A stretch of DNA of 64,000 nucleotides, from contig MBPM02000067.1 of the NCBI GenBank assembly GCA_001695595.3, positions 372,001 to 436,000 of the forward strand. Reading direction: 5' to 3'. Made by a program: the position numbers and the translations under genes. The stretch is from Plasmopara viticola (lineage: Eukaryota > Oomycota > Peronosporomycetes > Peronosporales > Peronosporaceae). Of the stretch, positions 1-12,356 are shown one piece after another. The first letter of the stretch is position 1. Each line of letters begins with the position of its first letter. Under the pieces are notes generated by a model. That model was not told the origin of the DNA. It ran no database searches and worked only from the letters and a program-made list of their open reading frames with translations.

Positions 1-116
1 GTTTTGCACTGATCCACGCAACAGATGGTTTTTGATGTAAATCTTATAAATCAAGCCCTAGACAAACCGATTTAGTGCTTTCAAACCGAGATTGAAAGTG
101 TCTGCTAGCGATTTAC

Positions 117-1498
117 ATGGCTCCCGCATCTCGCTTGTCCATTGCGCCCATGGTTCGTCGTCCTCCAAGCTATGCTTAAATTACACGATAAATATTGCAT
201 TTTGCCGCAGATGGACTGGACAGACCGTCACTACCGCTTCATGATGCGCATGATCACCAAGGAGACGCTACTATTTACAGAGATGATGGTTGACCAGACT
301 GTGAGTTGCAAAAGCGCATAGTGCGTTAAAATAAGTATACTCATTGAAAACTGTGTAATCGTATAAACAGTTGCTCCATCAAAAGAGAAATCTCGACTAC
401 TTCCTGGGCCACGACGCTGTTGAAGCACCACTCGCGCTGCAGTTGGGCGGCAATAGTATTAAAGACCTCGGTGGTAAGTTGTCTTCGGCTCGATGCATTC
501 CTTCTGCCTTAAAACTCACATGGTTGACCAGCCGCGGCTCATCTAAGCCAGTCTTACGGCGGTTTTTGCGAGATTAATCTGAACAGTGGATGCCCTAGCG
601 CGCTTGTAGCAAGCCGCTGCTTTGGAGCTCGCCTGATGCTCGAGCCGGAACGTGTGCGGGACATCTGTGCCAGCATGAAGAGCAGTATAGCGCTGGCAGC
701 AAACGAGAATACGAACTACCCGGCAGCGGAGGTAACGGTCAAATGTCGCATTGGCGTCGATGACTGCGATAGCTACGAGGAATTGTACCACTACGTAGCT
801 ACGGTAGCTAGCGCAGGTGTGCGCCACATTATCGTGCACGCGCGCAAGTGCTTCTTGAAGGGTTTGAGTACAAAGGAAAATCGTACAATACCGCCACTAC
901 AGTACGACGTCGTGTACCGGCTTAAGCGCGACTTCCCCGATCTGTATTTTACGCTCAATGGTGGTGTGCGGAGCATCCAGCACGCGCGAGAGCTGCTGGA
1001 TACCACGAATGTGGACGGAATCATGATTGGGCGGGCAGCGTATAATACTCCTTGGAATTTTCGTGATGCTGATCGTTTAATTTTTAACGCCGAGCGTAAT
1101 CCAAATATGTCGCGTCGGGAAATCATTCAGAAGTATTTGGAATACGCTGAGAAATTGCAGGGTAAGTGGGGATCGACTAAACCACTAAGTGACTCTCCTT
1201 ACACAATGGCCACGTCCGCACTGGTGAAGCCGCTGCTAACCCTTTTCAAGTACGTAATACGTTTTTCGAATACCATACACTATAATTAATGTAAAAGCTA
1301 TTATTTAGTGGCGAAATCGGTGGCAAGGCATTCAAGCGTGAGGTTTCGACGCAATGGACGAGGATGGGTCCGCGACCTGAGCTGCGTGCGATGATCGAAA
1401 ACGCTACAAAGGTTCTTCCAGATGAGGTACTCGATGCACGTGTCGAGGACGAGCTTGTTCAGGAATCGGTTGGAAGAGCAAGCCTCAGTGAAGATTAA
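117..1498 (+). CDS. tRNA-dihydrouridine synthase, DusA-type
   Basis: FMN-dependent enzyme expected to reduce uridine to dihydrouridine in the D-loop of tRNA. Five exons are proposed: 117-152, 211-300, 371-473, 532-1249 and 1309-1498, giving 378 residues. All introns are 58-70 nt GT-AG. Visible motifs in order are SIAPMMDWTDRH across the first junction (FMN-binding start of the TIM barrel), ALQLGG, INLNSGCPS with the family's catalytic Cys, VKCRIGVDD, HARKCFLKGLSTKENR, LNGGVRS and DGIMIGRAAYNTPW. These follow the bacterial DusA pattern closely. An in-frame TGA at 93-95 lies upstream of the chosen ATG. The fourth exon joins best at a CCAG acceptor before 532, restoring an uninterrupted barrel. 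The gene ends 53 bp from the convergent Dus gene. Whether it acts in cytosol or organelle is not clear; no targeting peptide is visible with this start. Confidence 0.88.
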
Positions 1499-1551
1499 AC
1501 GAAGCTCAACATTGACTCTTCCATAGACTGCGCTATTTTATATTAAAAAGT

Positions 1552-2632
1552 TCAGTCTGCTGCGGCTTGTTCGTACTGATCTTGAGTATGTGTAGCGAGG
1601 TTCTCGAGAGTCTCATCGATGACAGCGTACACGTCTTGAGGGTTCTGAGTGCGAGAAAAGCAATTGCGTAGCCACCGCGCATTTGGCATGCCTTTAAAAT
1701 ATGAGGCATAATTTTTTTTCATGCGGGAAAACCCGACGAGACCAGGGTCGAACAACAGCTCTTGAAAAAGCTGCGTATGGCGCCGCACCACCTCCAATTT
1801 CTCTTTTAAAGGCACGTGAGACGTATCCGGGTAGCCCTGGAAAAGCCATGGAATACCAAAGAGTGCGCGACCAAGCATCACACCATCAACTCCGTACTTG
1901 TCAACTTTTTGTTGCGCCTCAACTAGATTTCTGACGTCTCCGTTGCCAAGAATGAGCGCCGAAGACCCTGTCGATTTTGCCAGTGTCACAATGTTACCGA
2001 TTATATCCCAATGTGCTGGAACTGTTGACATTTCATCGCGTGTTCGTCCATGGATAGTAAGCACCTCTGGTTCTGTTTCTAATAACTGCAACACCCAATC
2101 CTTGTAATCAATGGAGTGAAAGCCGATGCGCGTTTTGACCGAAACTGGTAGATCAACCGCGCCGCGTTTGCACGCACCCACGATTTCTACCGCCAAGTCA
2201 GGCCGCAAGATCAGCGCTGCGCCACTGCCTTGGTTATTTACGTTGGTCTCGGGGCACCCCATATTTATGTCAATACCGTCAAATCCTAAATCGCGCACAA
2301 TCATGGCCGACTGGCAATGACACCGCAAGTAGGCAAATGTAACGCAACATATTTAAAAGTAAATGAAGACATACCTCGTAAAATTGCTCGGGCTTAGAGC
2401 CGAAGAGTTGTGCAACCACGGGTCGCTCTTGCTCCGCGTACTTAAGCGTGGTCATCATTCGGTGACGTGATTCCGCGTCGTGTGTCAGGGCCTCACAGCT
2501 AACGAACTCGGTCCACATAACTGAAGGTTTGGCAATTTCGCTGATGACACGACGAAAGGCCACGTCCGTCACATTTGCCATTGGCGCTACGCAGTATAGA
2601 GGCCGCGCCAGATCCCGCCAAAAGCTGCCCAT
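1552..2632 (-). CDS. tRNA-dihydrouridine synthase family protein (DusB/NifR3-like)
   Basis: Second Dus TIM-barrel flavoenzyme, 338 residues from two exons (2632-2375 and 2310-1552) around a 64-nt intron with a GTATGT donor. Motifs are CVAPMANVTDVAFRR (FMN site), MWTEFVSCEAL, PVVAQLFGSKPEQF, DGIDINMGCPETNVNNQGSG with the catalytic Cys, SVKTRIGF, LTIHGRTRDEMS, LGNGDVRN and GVDGVMLGRALFGIPWLF. The catalytic-Cys and HGRTR contexts differ from the DusA-type neighbour, so the two are not recent tandem duplicates. The ATG at 2632 was chosen because it lies just before the conserved APM motif. An ATG further upstream, at 2720, would overlap the divergent Sds3-like start. The overall pattern recalls bacterial NifR3/DusB-type enzymes; which tRNA position it modifies cannot be read from sequence. 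Confidence 0.87.
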
Positions 2633-2717
2633 TTGCTTATTTGAGCAAGTAAAATATCGGTAATCAACAGGCACATATTTGTAATTATAGCTCGTAAGGA
2701 TACAGTGCGAGTAAAAC
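2633..2717. promoter_or_regulatory. Short divergent intergenic region, likely bidirectional promoter
   Basis: Only 85 bp separates the ATG of the minus-strand Dus gene from the ATG of the plus-strand Sds3-like gene, so both promoters or 5' untranslated regions must share or overlap this segment. It is AT-rich. I saw no clear match to the oomycete initiator consensus. Its promoter role is inferred from position only. Confidence 0.4.
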
Positions 2718-4137
2718 ATGGAGCGCTCCAGCCGCCGTGATCGCTCGCGTGATCCTGAGGATGACGCAAGTAGCGACACGGGCACCAGCACGCGCTTGCG
2801 TCGTCGTATGCGCAGTATGGTGGCCGAATCTGATGGTGCAGACACAGACGCCAGCTCGATCGTCCTACAGACAGACCAGCCCATGCGGCGCCTTGGCCGC
2901 CGCGGGAGAGCGCGTAAGGTAATGCGAAAGTCCTCGCGCGGTTCTGAATACCTTCATTCTCCGCGGTCCGGGGATGATTACGATGAAGATGACGCCGAAG
3001 ACCAAAAGGAAGAGATCGTTGAAAGGCGCCAGCGCTCATTGTCGATCGTGTCAAACACGTCATCCACGTCAGTGTCCTCTCTGACCTCTGAACCGCTCAC
3101 TGAAGAGCAACGTCTCGTCCGTGCCGACCAGCAGATGGCTGAACTTGAGCAGAAGAAGAAGATGGTGGAGGATGGTACGCTCGCCGAGTTCTGCCGTCGC
3201 GTTGCCGCCTTTAAAGAAGAGCGCAACCGCCTACTGCAGACTGCCGAGCTACATAAAAACTTGCAGCTCAAAAATGGAAAGGATCTTTACAATTTCGAAG
3301 TGCAGCGTGCTTACAACTTGTGGAAGAATGACCAAAAAGAGTTAGAAAACGAGCTACTGACTAAAGTGGACGTCGTCATGGCCAAACTGCAGGTGGAGAT
3401 GAAGGCGTTGTCCGAGCCCGGAGCAAAGATTGGACTCATAAAAAACAAATCAAAGCAGAAGCTCACTCAAGATACAACGGTCAAGCCAGCGATGTATGTT
3501 GCTGCGAGTATGGAAAAGATGGAGGAGAGCAAGAGAAGCATTGGACTCGAACAGGAGAAAAGCGAAGTTCCTGAAATACGTGCAACGTCAAAAGTAGTCC
3601 CTTCACTTAAACGACGCAAAGTGGATTTGACATCGAAGGTTGATATGGTTGAGGTGTCAAAGCAGTTGCCGCAAGAGATGACACGATTACCGTTTGAAGC
3701 TCTCACTGCTGACATTGCTGCTATCGTTAGCAATTGCAAGCGGACAGCAAAAGCCACAGCCGACCAAATATCGAGCAATAGGAAAGGTAAAAAAGTAGGA
3801 TCTTCTCGTATGAGTTGTGCGTGTACTTATAGAACCCTTGTTGCTTGAAGTGCCTTTTAAGCTTGAGCGGCGACGGCTAATTTGTGGCAAGGATGTATTC
3901 GAGGACGGTGATGAAGTACATATTTCGCTACCGCTCATACACGAAGACTACAGGGGCACTATATCATCAATAACGAACGACGCTATCTACGTCAGATTGA
4001 CATCAGACTACAAGGTACGCATTCTGCTACCACACATTGAGTTTCGCCGCTGTGAGCTGAAGCCAGCGCTGCGTGGTTCTTCGTCTTCGGGTAATCTTCA
4101 AAGTTTAGGGTGGTCAGAGTACGACACGCTTTACTAA
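2718..4137 (+). CDS. Sds3/BRMS1-like subunit of a Sin3-type histone deacetylase complex
   Basis: Predicted nuclear protein of 457 residues from two exons (2718-3786 and 3833-4137; 46-nt intron). Residues about 1-120 are low-complexity and rich in Arg, Ser, Asp and Glu. Residues about 130-225 form the Sds3-type coiled coil, including FKEERNRLLQTAELHKNLQL and YNLWKNDQKELENELL. A basic, disordered middle follows. After the intron comes a small beta-rich module (ICGKDVFEDGDEV, then YRGTISSITNDAIYVRLTSD) resembling the Tudor-like C-terminal segment of Sds3 and BRMS1. In known systems Sds3 dimerises and holds Sin3 and a class I deacetylase together. The splice joins AAAG to AACCC, giving a frame that runs to the conserved module. 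It is divergent from the Dus gene with 85 bp between. The family call rests on the coil plus the C-terminal module; a diverged generic coiled-coil protein is the alternative. Confidence 0.7.
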
Positions 4138-4490
4138 AGCTCCTCAGTTTATTGAGTTCTCTACGAATACCTTTGTCAAAAATATGACGAGAAAATAATG
4201 AAAAGTTCTAGTCAATAAACATATTTGAAATTGCATTTACAGATGAAGCATATGTTGTATACGTTTTTCTTTACCATCCCAAAGGGTTTGCAAGCTGAGA
4301 TATTTCGATACGACATCTCAATAGGCTCCTGCGGTATCGCTAATAATCAGGACCAAGCTCATTCACAGTTTTACGTCTCAGATGCACGCCTCCTTTTCGA
4401 TAAATGCAGTAACATCTGGTAGCACTTGCGGTCAATTTTACGCCCACCCGGTCAAATTTTCTACCTGAGCTCTCAAACGTATAAGTTTTA
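4138..4490. other. Non-coding stretch downstream of the Sds3-like gene
   Basis: AT-rich, with several in-frame stops on both strands. I see no convincing gene or repeat. It presumably includes the 3' untranslated region of the Sds3-like gene. Confidence 0.5.
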
Positions 4491-4819
4491 GGATGGATTG
4501 AATTATCTTCCCTCATTTGTTGGACGCGCAGTTCGTGCTGCTCAAAAGACATTATGGCTTTCATATTCCTGAGGAGACGACTGAAATCGCAGCCATCCCT
4601 ACAACCAAAGAGCTGACACATCATGGCGCTCAGTCTCTACGAGCAAAGCCCCTCAGGTACAGTTGGCGTCCACTGTGGTGTATAACTTATTACAACCTTG
4701 CAGAAATGGAAGAGCAAGACGTCTCGCTTAGCTTTGGGAGGTAGAGATGTTCAATAAAGCGGGTTTGATTACAGACAGCCAGGTGCGCGTGGCGCGTGCA
4801 CTCTACTATGTAAAATAAG
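4491..4819 (+). pseudogene. Coding-like remnant or small spliced gene of unknown identity
   Basis: The plus strand has protein-like segments in different frames: LLDAQFVLLKRHYGFHIPEE from about 4517, and MFNKAGLITDSQVRVARAL from 4746 ending at a TAA at 4817-4819. Between them is a good intron-like segment with donor GTACAG (from 4658) and acceptor TTGCAG (to 4704). Removing it leaves one stop codon in the frame joining the two parts. It is either a decayed gene or a short gene whose exons I cannot assemble. I do not recognise the family. Confidence 0.25.
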
Positions 4820-7749
4820 TCACACGGTGTCTTAGTACGAAGATACTATTGGATTGGTTCGAAAGCATTACATGGTCTAATGACCCACGCTTAATACATA
4901 TCTAAATAATAATCAAAAAATATTTAACCTACAATTCGCATTTGAAGTGTAAGAGTTACATATAGTTCAGTAATATATATAACCAATACAAACTCATAAA
5001 AGCCGGATAGAGCGTTGGCTCTCGGCATAGTTCTAAGGTCCGAAACCTGAACGCACTACCTTTCTATGCAAATAGTTCCGGCAGCACTGCACTGTTACAA
5101 CATGTGTTCTCGATTGACACAAACTCTTTTAAATTACAAACAAGGTGACCAACCAATCTTCCTCAAAAGGCAAGTTAAGCGTACCGAACCCTATATGAAA
5201 ACTCATGATACGCCGCTTAGTACTCACTTCGACCCGAGAGAAGAATGGTTACCCACTATTAAACGCTTTGGCAATAAAAGTGTGTCGGAACAAGTGAGCA
5301 CATATGCAAATTTAATTATACTCTCGTCAAATGTGGCTTCGCTACTACAGTACCACCAACTTTTGGGTTACACAATGGGTCCGTATAGTCGCAATACATT
5401 CTCTCACATCGAGCCTCTCTACTGGTCAAGTCCGTATAAGTCATCCACTTGGAGGTGAAAATCGTAGGTTTGCGGAAGGCATTTAATGCCATGGTCAAAT
5501 TTGCCTTCCGTGTCGTGGCATTCTTGCCAGAGTAAGGCCTAACTCTCAAACCTCAAAATTCTGGGTTTACCCTTGGCGACGGTGTCGCGCGAAAAAGCTC
5601 ATTACGTGATCATACCATATCGAGGTTAGGGAGGAGGACGATGTCCCAGCAATGCAGCACACTCCGTGCTTATGGTGTCGATCGCGACCGACGTCTGGCG
5701 GAGGTTACATAGAAGCTGACGAACTATAACGGTGACTTCCCCGACTGTCTTCGCCAATACATGCACTGATCGCCGCAGCTCCAGTTTGTTCGCTCAGTTC
5801 TCGAGATTCGAACATGTATAGCATCAGTTTGCGAGCAAGTCGCTTATCGCATGCCCCTCGACGCAGATGTTGGGGCACTCCGCCACCAGATTTAAATTCT
5901 GGTTCAACTGGCGACTTACCTATCCGTGGCTGTGCCTGCGTTTGAATATGTTCACGGTGAGAAAGTCAGGTGGTTGAAGTCGGTGCTCATAAATAGAGAA
6001 TATCTTCGTGCAGGAAAATGGTAAAAGAGAAAATATATATTGTGAAAAATCGCTGATTCAGTATAGAAATTTTATGTCCCGTGCGTACCAGCCACACATG
6101 TACTGGGATCGCATCGCACCTTGCACAGTAAAGGTGTGCAGGAAAGCATGCAAGCTTTTAGTAAGCAACCACTCAATATTCTTGATCAAAACGTGCGATA
6201 GATAGCAAATGTTTGAATACAATATCTGTATCTTTACCCCTGCCTTAAGTCGTTAAGTCGATGAGGGATAATGCTTGTCATTGCATCAAGCAGTAGAGTA
6301 ATCTGCTTCGCGCATCACGAGGGCTTTTCAAAGGCTTGGCCTGTTTGAAGAAAACTTAGGAAAAGCCACTGTCATAGCATAATCTAACTGCGAAATATGC
6401 CGCATTGGAAACTTCTACACATCCTGACTCGACGTCGTATAACCCAGACAACAAGGGCGGTCTGGGATTCTTGAGAATATCTCAGCAACTTTACTATCAC
6501 ACTTCAATTAGAAAACCCAATTTGGAATCAGGTGAATATGTAGTTGGTCTCAATCCATAACCAACACACAATGAGCGGGGAATTATATGTCGGGGAGCTT
6601 ACGATACAGCATACTTTCTTGTAAGTCGAAGTCGATTTACCTCCGCGATGTCTAATAATCACAAGACAGATAGTGAGAGCTTATATTACGAGCGCGGGTA
6701 TGGGGTCGGTCCCATCTTAATGCAAAAGGAGCACACTCTAGTTGCACATCGCTCATTGCTTTGATTACACCTCCAAAACCTTAGTGAGGCTGCTTTAAAT
6801 GCTCCCACAAGTTGCGCAAAGCGGAATAATCGTGCCACTTCACAAGAAGCTCTTAGCATCCGTGAAAGTATTTATGATCAAATACGCACTCCACATGGGT
6901 GTGTGGCGGTCAAGAATAGTCAAAGAACGTCGTTGCCACTTCGGCAAAAAACCGAGCTGAAATTGTGCTTGGAATTAGCCTTGATCGTCAAGCCGAATGT
7001 GCTTTGGAACAACCCAGGCCCTTTGTATGAAAACTATTCCTTTGGTTATGTAACGCACCAACGTCAGAGTCAAATCAACCGCTACATGTCTCCGCATTAG
7101 ATGTTCGTACTGCGCCAAAAAAAGTCTTTCCCTTCGCAATGGGCTCCAGTCTGCTGTCTGCTCAAAGCGCACCGCCTTCGGATGATCAGTCAGCAATCTC
7201 AAGGACAACATGACGGCAGATATAGATACTGCTAGCCGTCGTACGTGCAACGACAAGGTCGAGCACGTAGACAAGGTGCTAGGAACATCTCAAATATCAT
7301 ATGCGGCTCAGTGGTTTGAGGATCAAATCTTCTGAAATTGCTTTGCATAATTTGTCGGGCGCATCGTCACCGTCTTGAAAAAGGCAAAGATGTGTGTCAA
7401 CCAATGCCTTTCCAAGACCGTGAATAATCCGATATAGTAATATTTCGAGCCTATCATAGACAACGAATTAGCCTTTTAAATGGTGGGCTGTAAGCGCTCA
7501 TCGTTATTAACATAGATATGAAAATTCTCCCATTTTGTATTATTATTTGAATTGCTATTGCTAGCGGATGCAATCGCTGCCCTTGGCCCGCTGACTGCAT
7601 TCAACCGACTTGATAGAGCTAGCTTTAAATCAGAGACCTGGGAGGAAAAAGTCATTTGAGAACCTCTACCAGTAACCCTAGAGGTTCTCATGCTTGCAAA
7701 AGGGGGCCCATTTACATTTAAAAGCGCAAACCTGTAGATTTCTCAAAAG
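4820..7749. other. Gene-poor AT-rich region
   Basis: No ORF here is convincing on either strand. Short open frames at 5066-5458 and 6903-7274 have no recognisable motifs and no supporting splice structure. A weak coil-like fragment around 5800-5900 may be retroelement gag debris. Nothing else is identified. Confidence 0.5.
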
Positions 7750-8935
7750 CATGTTCAATTTAAATCATCCCCAGAAAAGTTGTCGGTCCACGAATGGGTC
7801 ACATACTGCGCACTGTATCTTCACGTTCTCTCCTTTTGAGCCCCTGTCTGAGAATAATTAGCTGCTAAAAATTAGCAAGCGGGTCATCAGTAATCAAAAT
7901 GTCGTTATTTAACGCAGCGAATAACTGCGAATTTCTATCCGACACCATCGGGTCCGAAAGGCCTTAGTATTCAAATACAGTATAACAGCCATGCTGATTG
8001 TTCCCCAATATACTGACTAGAATAGGTGTCAAAAGCCCAGGCATTTTATGAACGCTACTTTCCCGTGCTACCACCAGCTTCCTGCAAGTCAAAAGCAAAG
8101 GTAGGACGTATAGACTTTCACATGTATACCGTAAGTAGCGTTCTCTGCAAGGAAGCTGATGTGTGAGCCAGGGACTTCACCCTCTGACGATCTTAGAGGT
8201 CTTCACATACTGAATTGTCCACTCCTACACGTGAGTCCACCAAAAAAATGGGGAGACTGAGGAACAGGTTTTCTCTTGGCACTAGCTGGACCATTATGTT
8301 CCTCCTAAAATGTGTGGTACATTTGGTCTTCGTGATCAAGATAACAACTTGAGCTGTTTTGCCGGATCTTCCTTACATTGGAAACGTCTGTCGACTTATA
8401 TGGGTGAGCTGCAATCGCTATCTAGAAGGTAACTTTACAACTTATGCGTCTTCATATACGATGAAGAATCACATTAGATACCCGAAATTGGCATCCGATT
8501 TGTATGCCTAGACAGGTCTTTCTGTCAGTAGAGCTTCCAATCCTGCTGATGTCGGCCGACTTGTAATCTGGCTTGCGCGAAAGCGCGTCGGCAAGCACAT
8601 TGTCGGACTTGTATCAGCGCAGGAAGTGTATTTCACGGAGAATGCCAACTAATTTATCATATTTCAGGACAATTGGGATCCACAATCTGAGTAGATCTCG
8701 AATGCTTTGAGGTCTAAAAAGTGCTCTTGAAATTTTACCAGGGCATATTCCATGACAGGTAAGCCCTTGTCATGAACGCGTAGATTCGTCTAGCAGCCCA
8801 TGGAGTGAAATGAATCACTCTTGACCGTTTTCATCGAGTACCAAATAATAAAATGATGCGCAGTATCTGACACCATTGTAAACGGCGCAAAGCGGCTTTG
8901 TTCCATCCAAAATACGCCTGCAAAAGGGGCTTCTT
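7750..8935 (-). mobile_element. Decayed Ty3/gypsy retrotransposon pol (RNase H and integrase remnants)
   Basis: Read on the minus strand with many frameshifts and stops. From high to low coordinates the gypsy order is visible. An RNase H region reads YALVKFQEHF then IYSDCGSQL (about 8660-8760). The RNase H end motif NVLADALSRKPDY follows (about 8560-8611). An integrase zinc-finger tail resembles C-x2-CQRVKP followed by HTSASLQ (8147-8215). An integrase-core-like VSDRN lies near 7924-7975. No intact ORF, LTR or target duplication was found, so the copy is old. The domain order and the ADALSR motif make the Ty3/gypsy assignment fairly safe; outer limits are approximate. Confidence 0.75.
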
Positions 8936-11900
8936 GATGTTATCGGAAGTATTCGGAGGTAATGGATCTATTATCAATTCTTATTCAGCAGATAAGGGTA
9001 CTAAGCTATCGGAACCCTTATGTTCTGTCCCTAGCGCGGGATGCTGGTAGCCATCCGACTCATCTTGGAGCCGGGTTCTGTACACCAAGTTACACAATAG
9101 GGCTTTCTGGTCAGTGGGGCATCCAGCTCACCCAGCTATTGCATAGTATTGCTCGCGCTCATTTGTTACTCATCTCTGGCTTTTCAAAATACGGTTCCTA
9201 TGGGCATCGTATAAGGCAACTCTTGGTCTCGAATTGATCGACCAACCACTCAAGCCACAGGGTCAATATTCAACAGATAGGACAGATGATTTGCGAGACA
9301 CTCATATTCAGTACTATACTCGTTCAAATAGCTGCCTAGACCTGACCACTTCCTCAAATTTATTCAAAAGCGTGGCGTAGACGTAGACCAATACAAAAAG
9401 GCTTTTGCTCTCTCGGGGTCTGCTTTAATTTATGGCTACTTACAAAGCAGCCAAGGACTTGATCCTCCTCTGCCGTAATATACATTTGTTGTTGACACAA
9501 AATTTGTTGGTCCATACCAAGAGAAGGGGTCCCGTATTTCACACCTCCATTCAAGGAGGTTCCAGATCTAAATACTTATATCGAATTCTTGGAATCCTTT
9601 AGGATCCACGAGGTCAAATACAATGAACGCTGCGTTTTAGGCTAATCCAATAAATTTCAATTTCAACAAGATTTAAGTTTCTATTCTCAAGAGAATTCTC
9701 CATCTTCAGAAGCACCACTTGTTTTGCATTTTCAATATAGCCGACTATTTAGCAATTTTAAACTTTTAACTTTTGTTAGCTCTGATTCATCCGACAGTGC
9801 CAATAAAGCTTCCGATTGAGGCGCTACAGCCGTGGCACAACAACTAGTTGAGTCGCTAGTTAACCCTGTGAGTGAGGTTTCTCAACTCTGAGTTGGTCGT
9901 GGCACCTACCCTACTGAGCCCTTGAGTTGCGACCAAGTTAGCTTTGTCGACCTCCGCACGCATTTTGTGTGGCTGCTGCATCTATAGTAGCATATATTGC
10001 TTTGCTCAGTAGCGCTTACGTCTATAGGGACTGGACATGAGTCAGTGGGCCCACAAGCACCACTACCCTTGGTCCTGTACGACAAAGCTTAACCCATTTA
10101 TGGTACCCAAGCGATGCGAGCCTGTCATCGTTGTACTTCTTTCTCAGCAACCTGAGTTGCTTTTGCCATCGCTGCTGCCTGTACCCAGCTTATTATAGGC
10201 ATGTGCTAATTTCTACCCATTCTGCTCTGTGTATAAATAAGCGCAGCAAGTCGGTGACGAGTGCAGAGCTTTGCCTCTGTGTCATGCCTATCTTTGCCTT
10301 TTGGTGAAGGTGACATCGTGACGATAAAAACTGTTTGGCGACACAATTTTTGTGCTTTATATGGGTCAATATTGTGTAAAATTTCCTTCTTAGGTGGGAG
10401 AAGTTGATGAGATTTTTTTGTACCACATTTAAGTATTCCTTTATTGAATGATGTACCGAATTAAAAAGGTTGCTCATAGCATCTAACCATGAAAACGCGT
10501 CCAAGACATCTTTGTTATGAGCGGAAGCCCAAATAGGAAATTTGGTCTAAAAAAACATTAACTTACACAAGTTATAATTTTTATAATAGCCAAGAAATCA
10601 GGAGCTTTTAGCACTCAGAAGTACATACCTATCACAACACTTATATTTAGAGCGCTCCCGCCGCAACACAACAGCCATAATAAATTTTTGTTTTTGAAAG
10701 CTTATTATTTCAGATTCAAAATGCCCAGAGATTTATTTCGTGTCGCATTTTGACTCTCATCGTGAGTAATTACATTATCGGTTGTTATTGGAGCTACGAT
10801 ACCCATACGTAATGATATATCAGGCTAATCGGCAACTGATGCTATCATGGTGCCACTTTGCTTATAAACTAGCATGGAAGCATTCGTGCGTCATAAGACC
10901 ACGCCTGAATATGTACTGCAAAAACCTCAAGTACCACTAGCTGTGACTCACAATAGGGCGTGTGCACACCCACACTTGAAAATCACTGATTCTCTCTTCT
11001 TCGGCACGCAAACCATCAAAGCCTTTTGAAGGAACTTTTGATCAACAGTCTCAATGTTTGCAAAAAAATGCCCTGGTCAGAGCCGGCAAGTATGTGTCAG
11101 AATGATAAAATCTGAACAGTTGTTTTTTCTGTTGTGTATTATACTCACTAATATCTAACTGAATACATATTTGCTGAGTATTCTTGAAAACTTTTATGTA
11201 TAGCACGCTCGGAGTTAGTTGCAACTCAACCTTGACTGCAGCCTTCCATTTGAACTAGTCAAGGACTTCTTGCAATGTCTTAAGGTCTGGTGATTTAATT
11301 CTTTACGTAGTGCGTACGCTTATCTCAGCAAAAGTAGCGCCAAGGTAGCCAGATAAGTCGCCTGATTTCTCTTTTGAGCAGGGTGACTATAGCTTGCTAT
11401 CAATACTCATGCATAGCGACTTTGCTTGAATTTTCTAGATTAAGCATCTGCCAAATCACAACTGGAGGCCAAGAAAAGCGACACAACGACAAGTGATTTT
11501 GAATATACTTTCAATAAAAAGCAATGCTGCAAACCGTGAGTAGGCATACTTAAATTGATGTCATTTATGCATATTGCGCCCCGTGCGGTCGTCTTGCTGT
11601 CACTTATAGACCATCCTGCTCCACAAGCGCACTACGTCACGCATACATTTCTTGCTGCTCGTACGCGTGCACCAATACGCGTACTTTTTTGTCGCTTACG
11701 CGTACTACGACATGCATAGCATTCTTTTGCCACTAAACAAGTGGATTTTCGCTGATTTGTCAGACATAAAAGTACTTATACCCATGCAAGCGGGGTGGAA
11801 GATTAGGCAACACTAATATAAGTCGAGCCACAAAATTAGTGCAATTATAGCACGAGATATTGTTTGGACAAGCAGAACCAACATTTAGCAAAGGTAATCT

Positions 11901-12311
11901 ACATTAGCAAAAAGATTTTCAAATTCTTTGCTCAAATGTATTCGCACATTAGAATCGAACCAGATCATGTGCGCTATGACCTAATTAAGCGACAAGCAGT
12001 TTTAAATGCGAGCGGCCTGCGACTAGTTCAGCAGACTAGCATAGCGTCTAAGCGAGGATGTGTTGCGCGGGAAAACAAGCAAGGCGAGACGGATCAAGGA
12101 GATGCGATGCAATACTGGACAAATTATTCAGAGGCGAGACGGGATGAGGCAAGGAAATGCAAAGCGAAACAGCTCATTATATGGCTTTGAAAGCTAGACA
12201 AGTCTTTTGAGATCATAGCTATGAATCAACATCTACAAATGTGCTTTATGGTAGAGGACATAAATTTTAGCTGCTGATTTGTAGGCAGCCATGATTTACG
12301 AGCAGACCCCG
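8936..12311. other. Gene-poor region with probable retroelement debris
   Basis: No supported gene. Open frames at 8962-9237, 9360-9554, 10193-10504 and 11864-12190 carry no recognisable motif. The first one abuts the gypsy remnant and may be part of its decayed reverse-transcriptase region. The GC-richer patch at 9800-10180 has no readable protein. Confidence 0.45.
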
Positions 12312-12356
12312 AATGTGCCATAGGCCAAGCCGTTTTGCCTTGGCCTATGGCACATT
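12312..12356. repeat. Perfect 18-bp inverted repeat (hairpin)
   Basis: Arms 12312-12329 and 12339-12356 are exact reverse complements (left arm begins AATGTGCCATAGG), separated by a 9-nt loop. It lies in gene-free DNA. Such a stem is unlikely by chance and could be a foldback-element core, a small-RNA precursor or a relic of an inverted insertion. Confidence 0.85.

Noticed and set aside
8962..9237. 91-codon plus-strand ORF with hydrophobic stretches
   Set aside because: No motif, no splice context, and adjacent to the minus-strand gypsy remnant; probably antisense debris.
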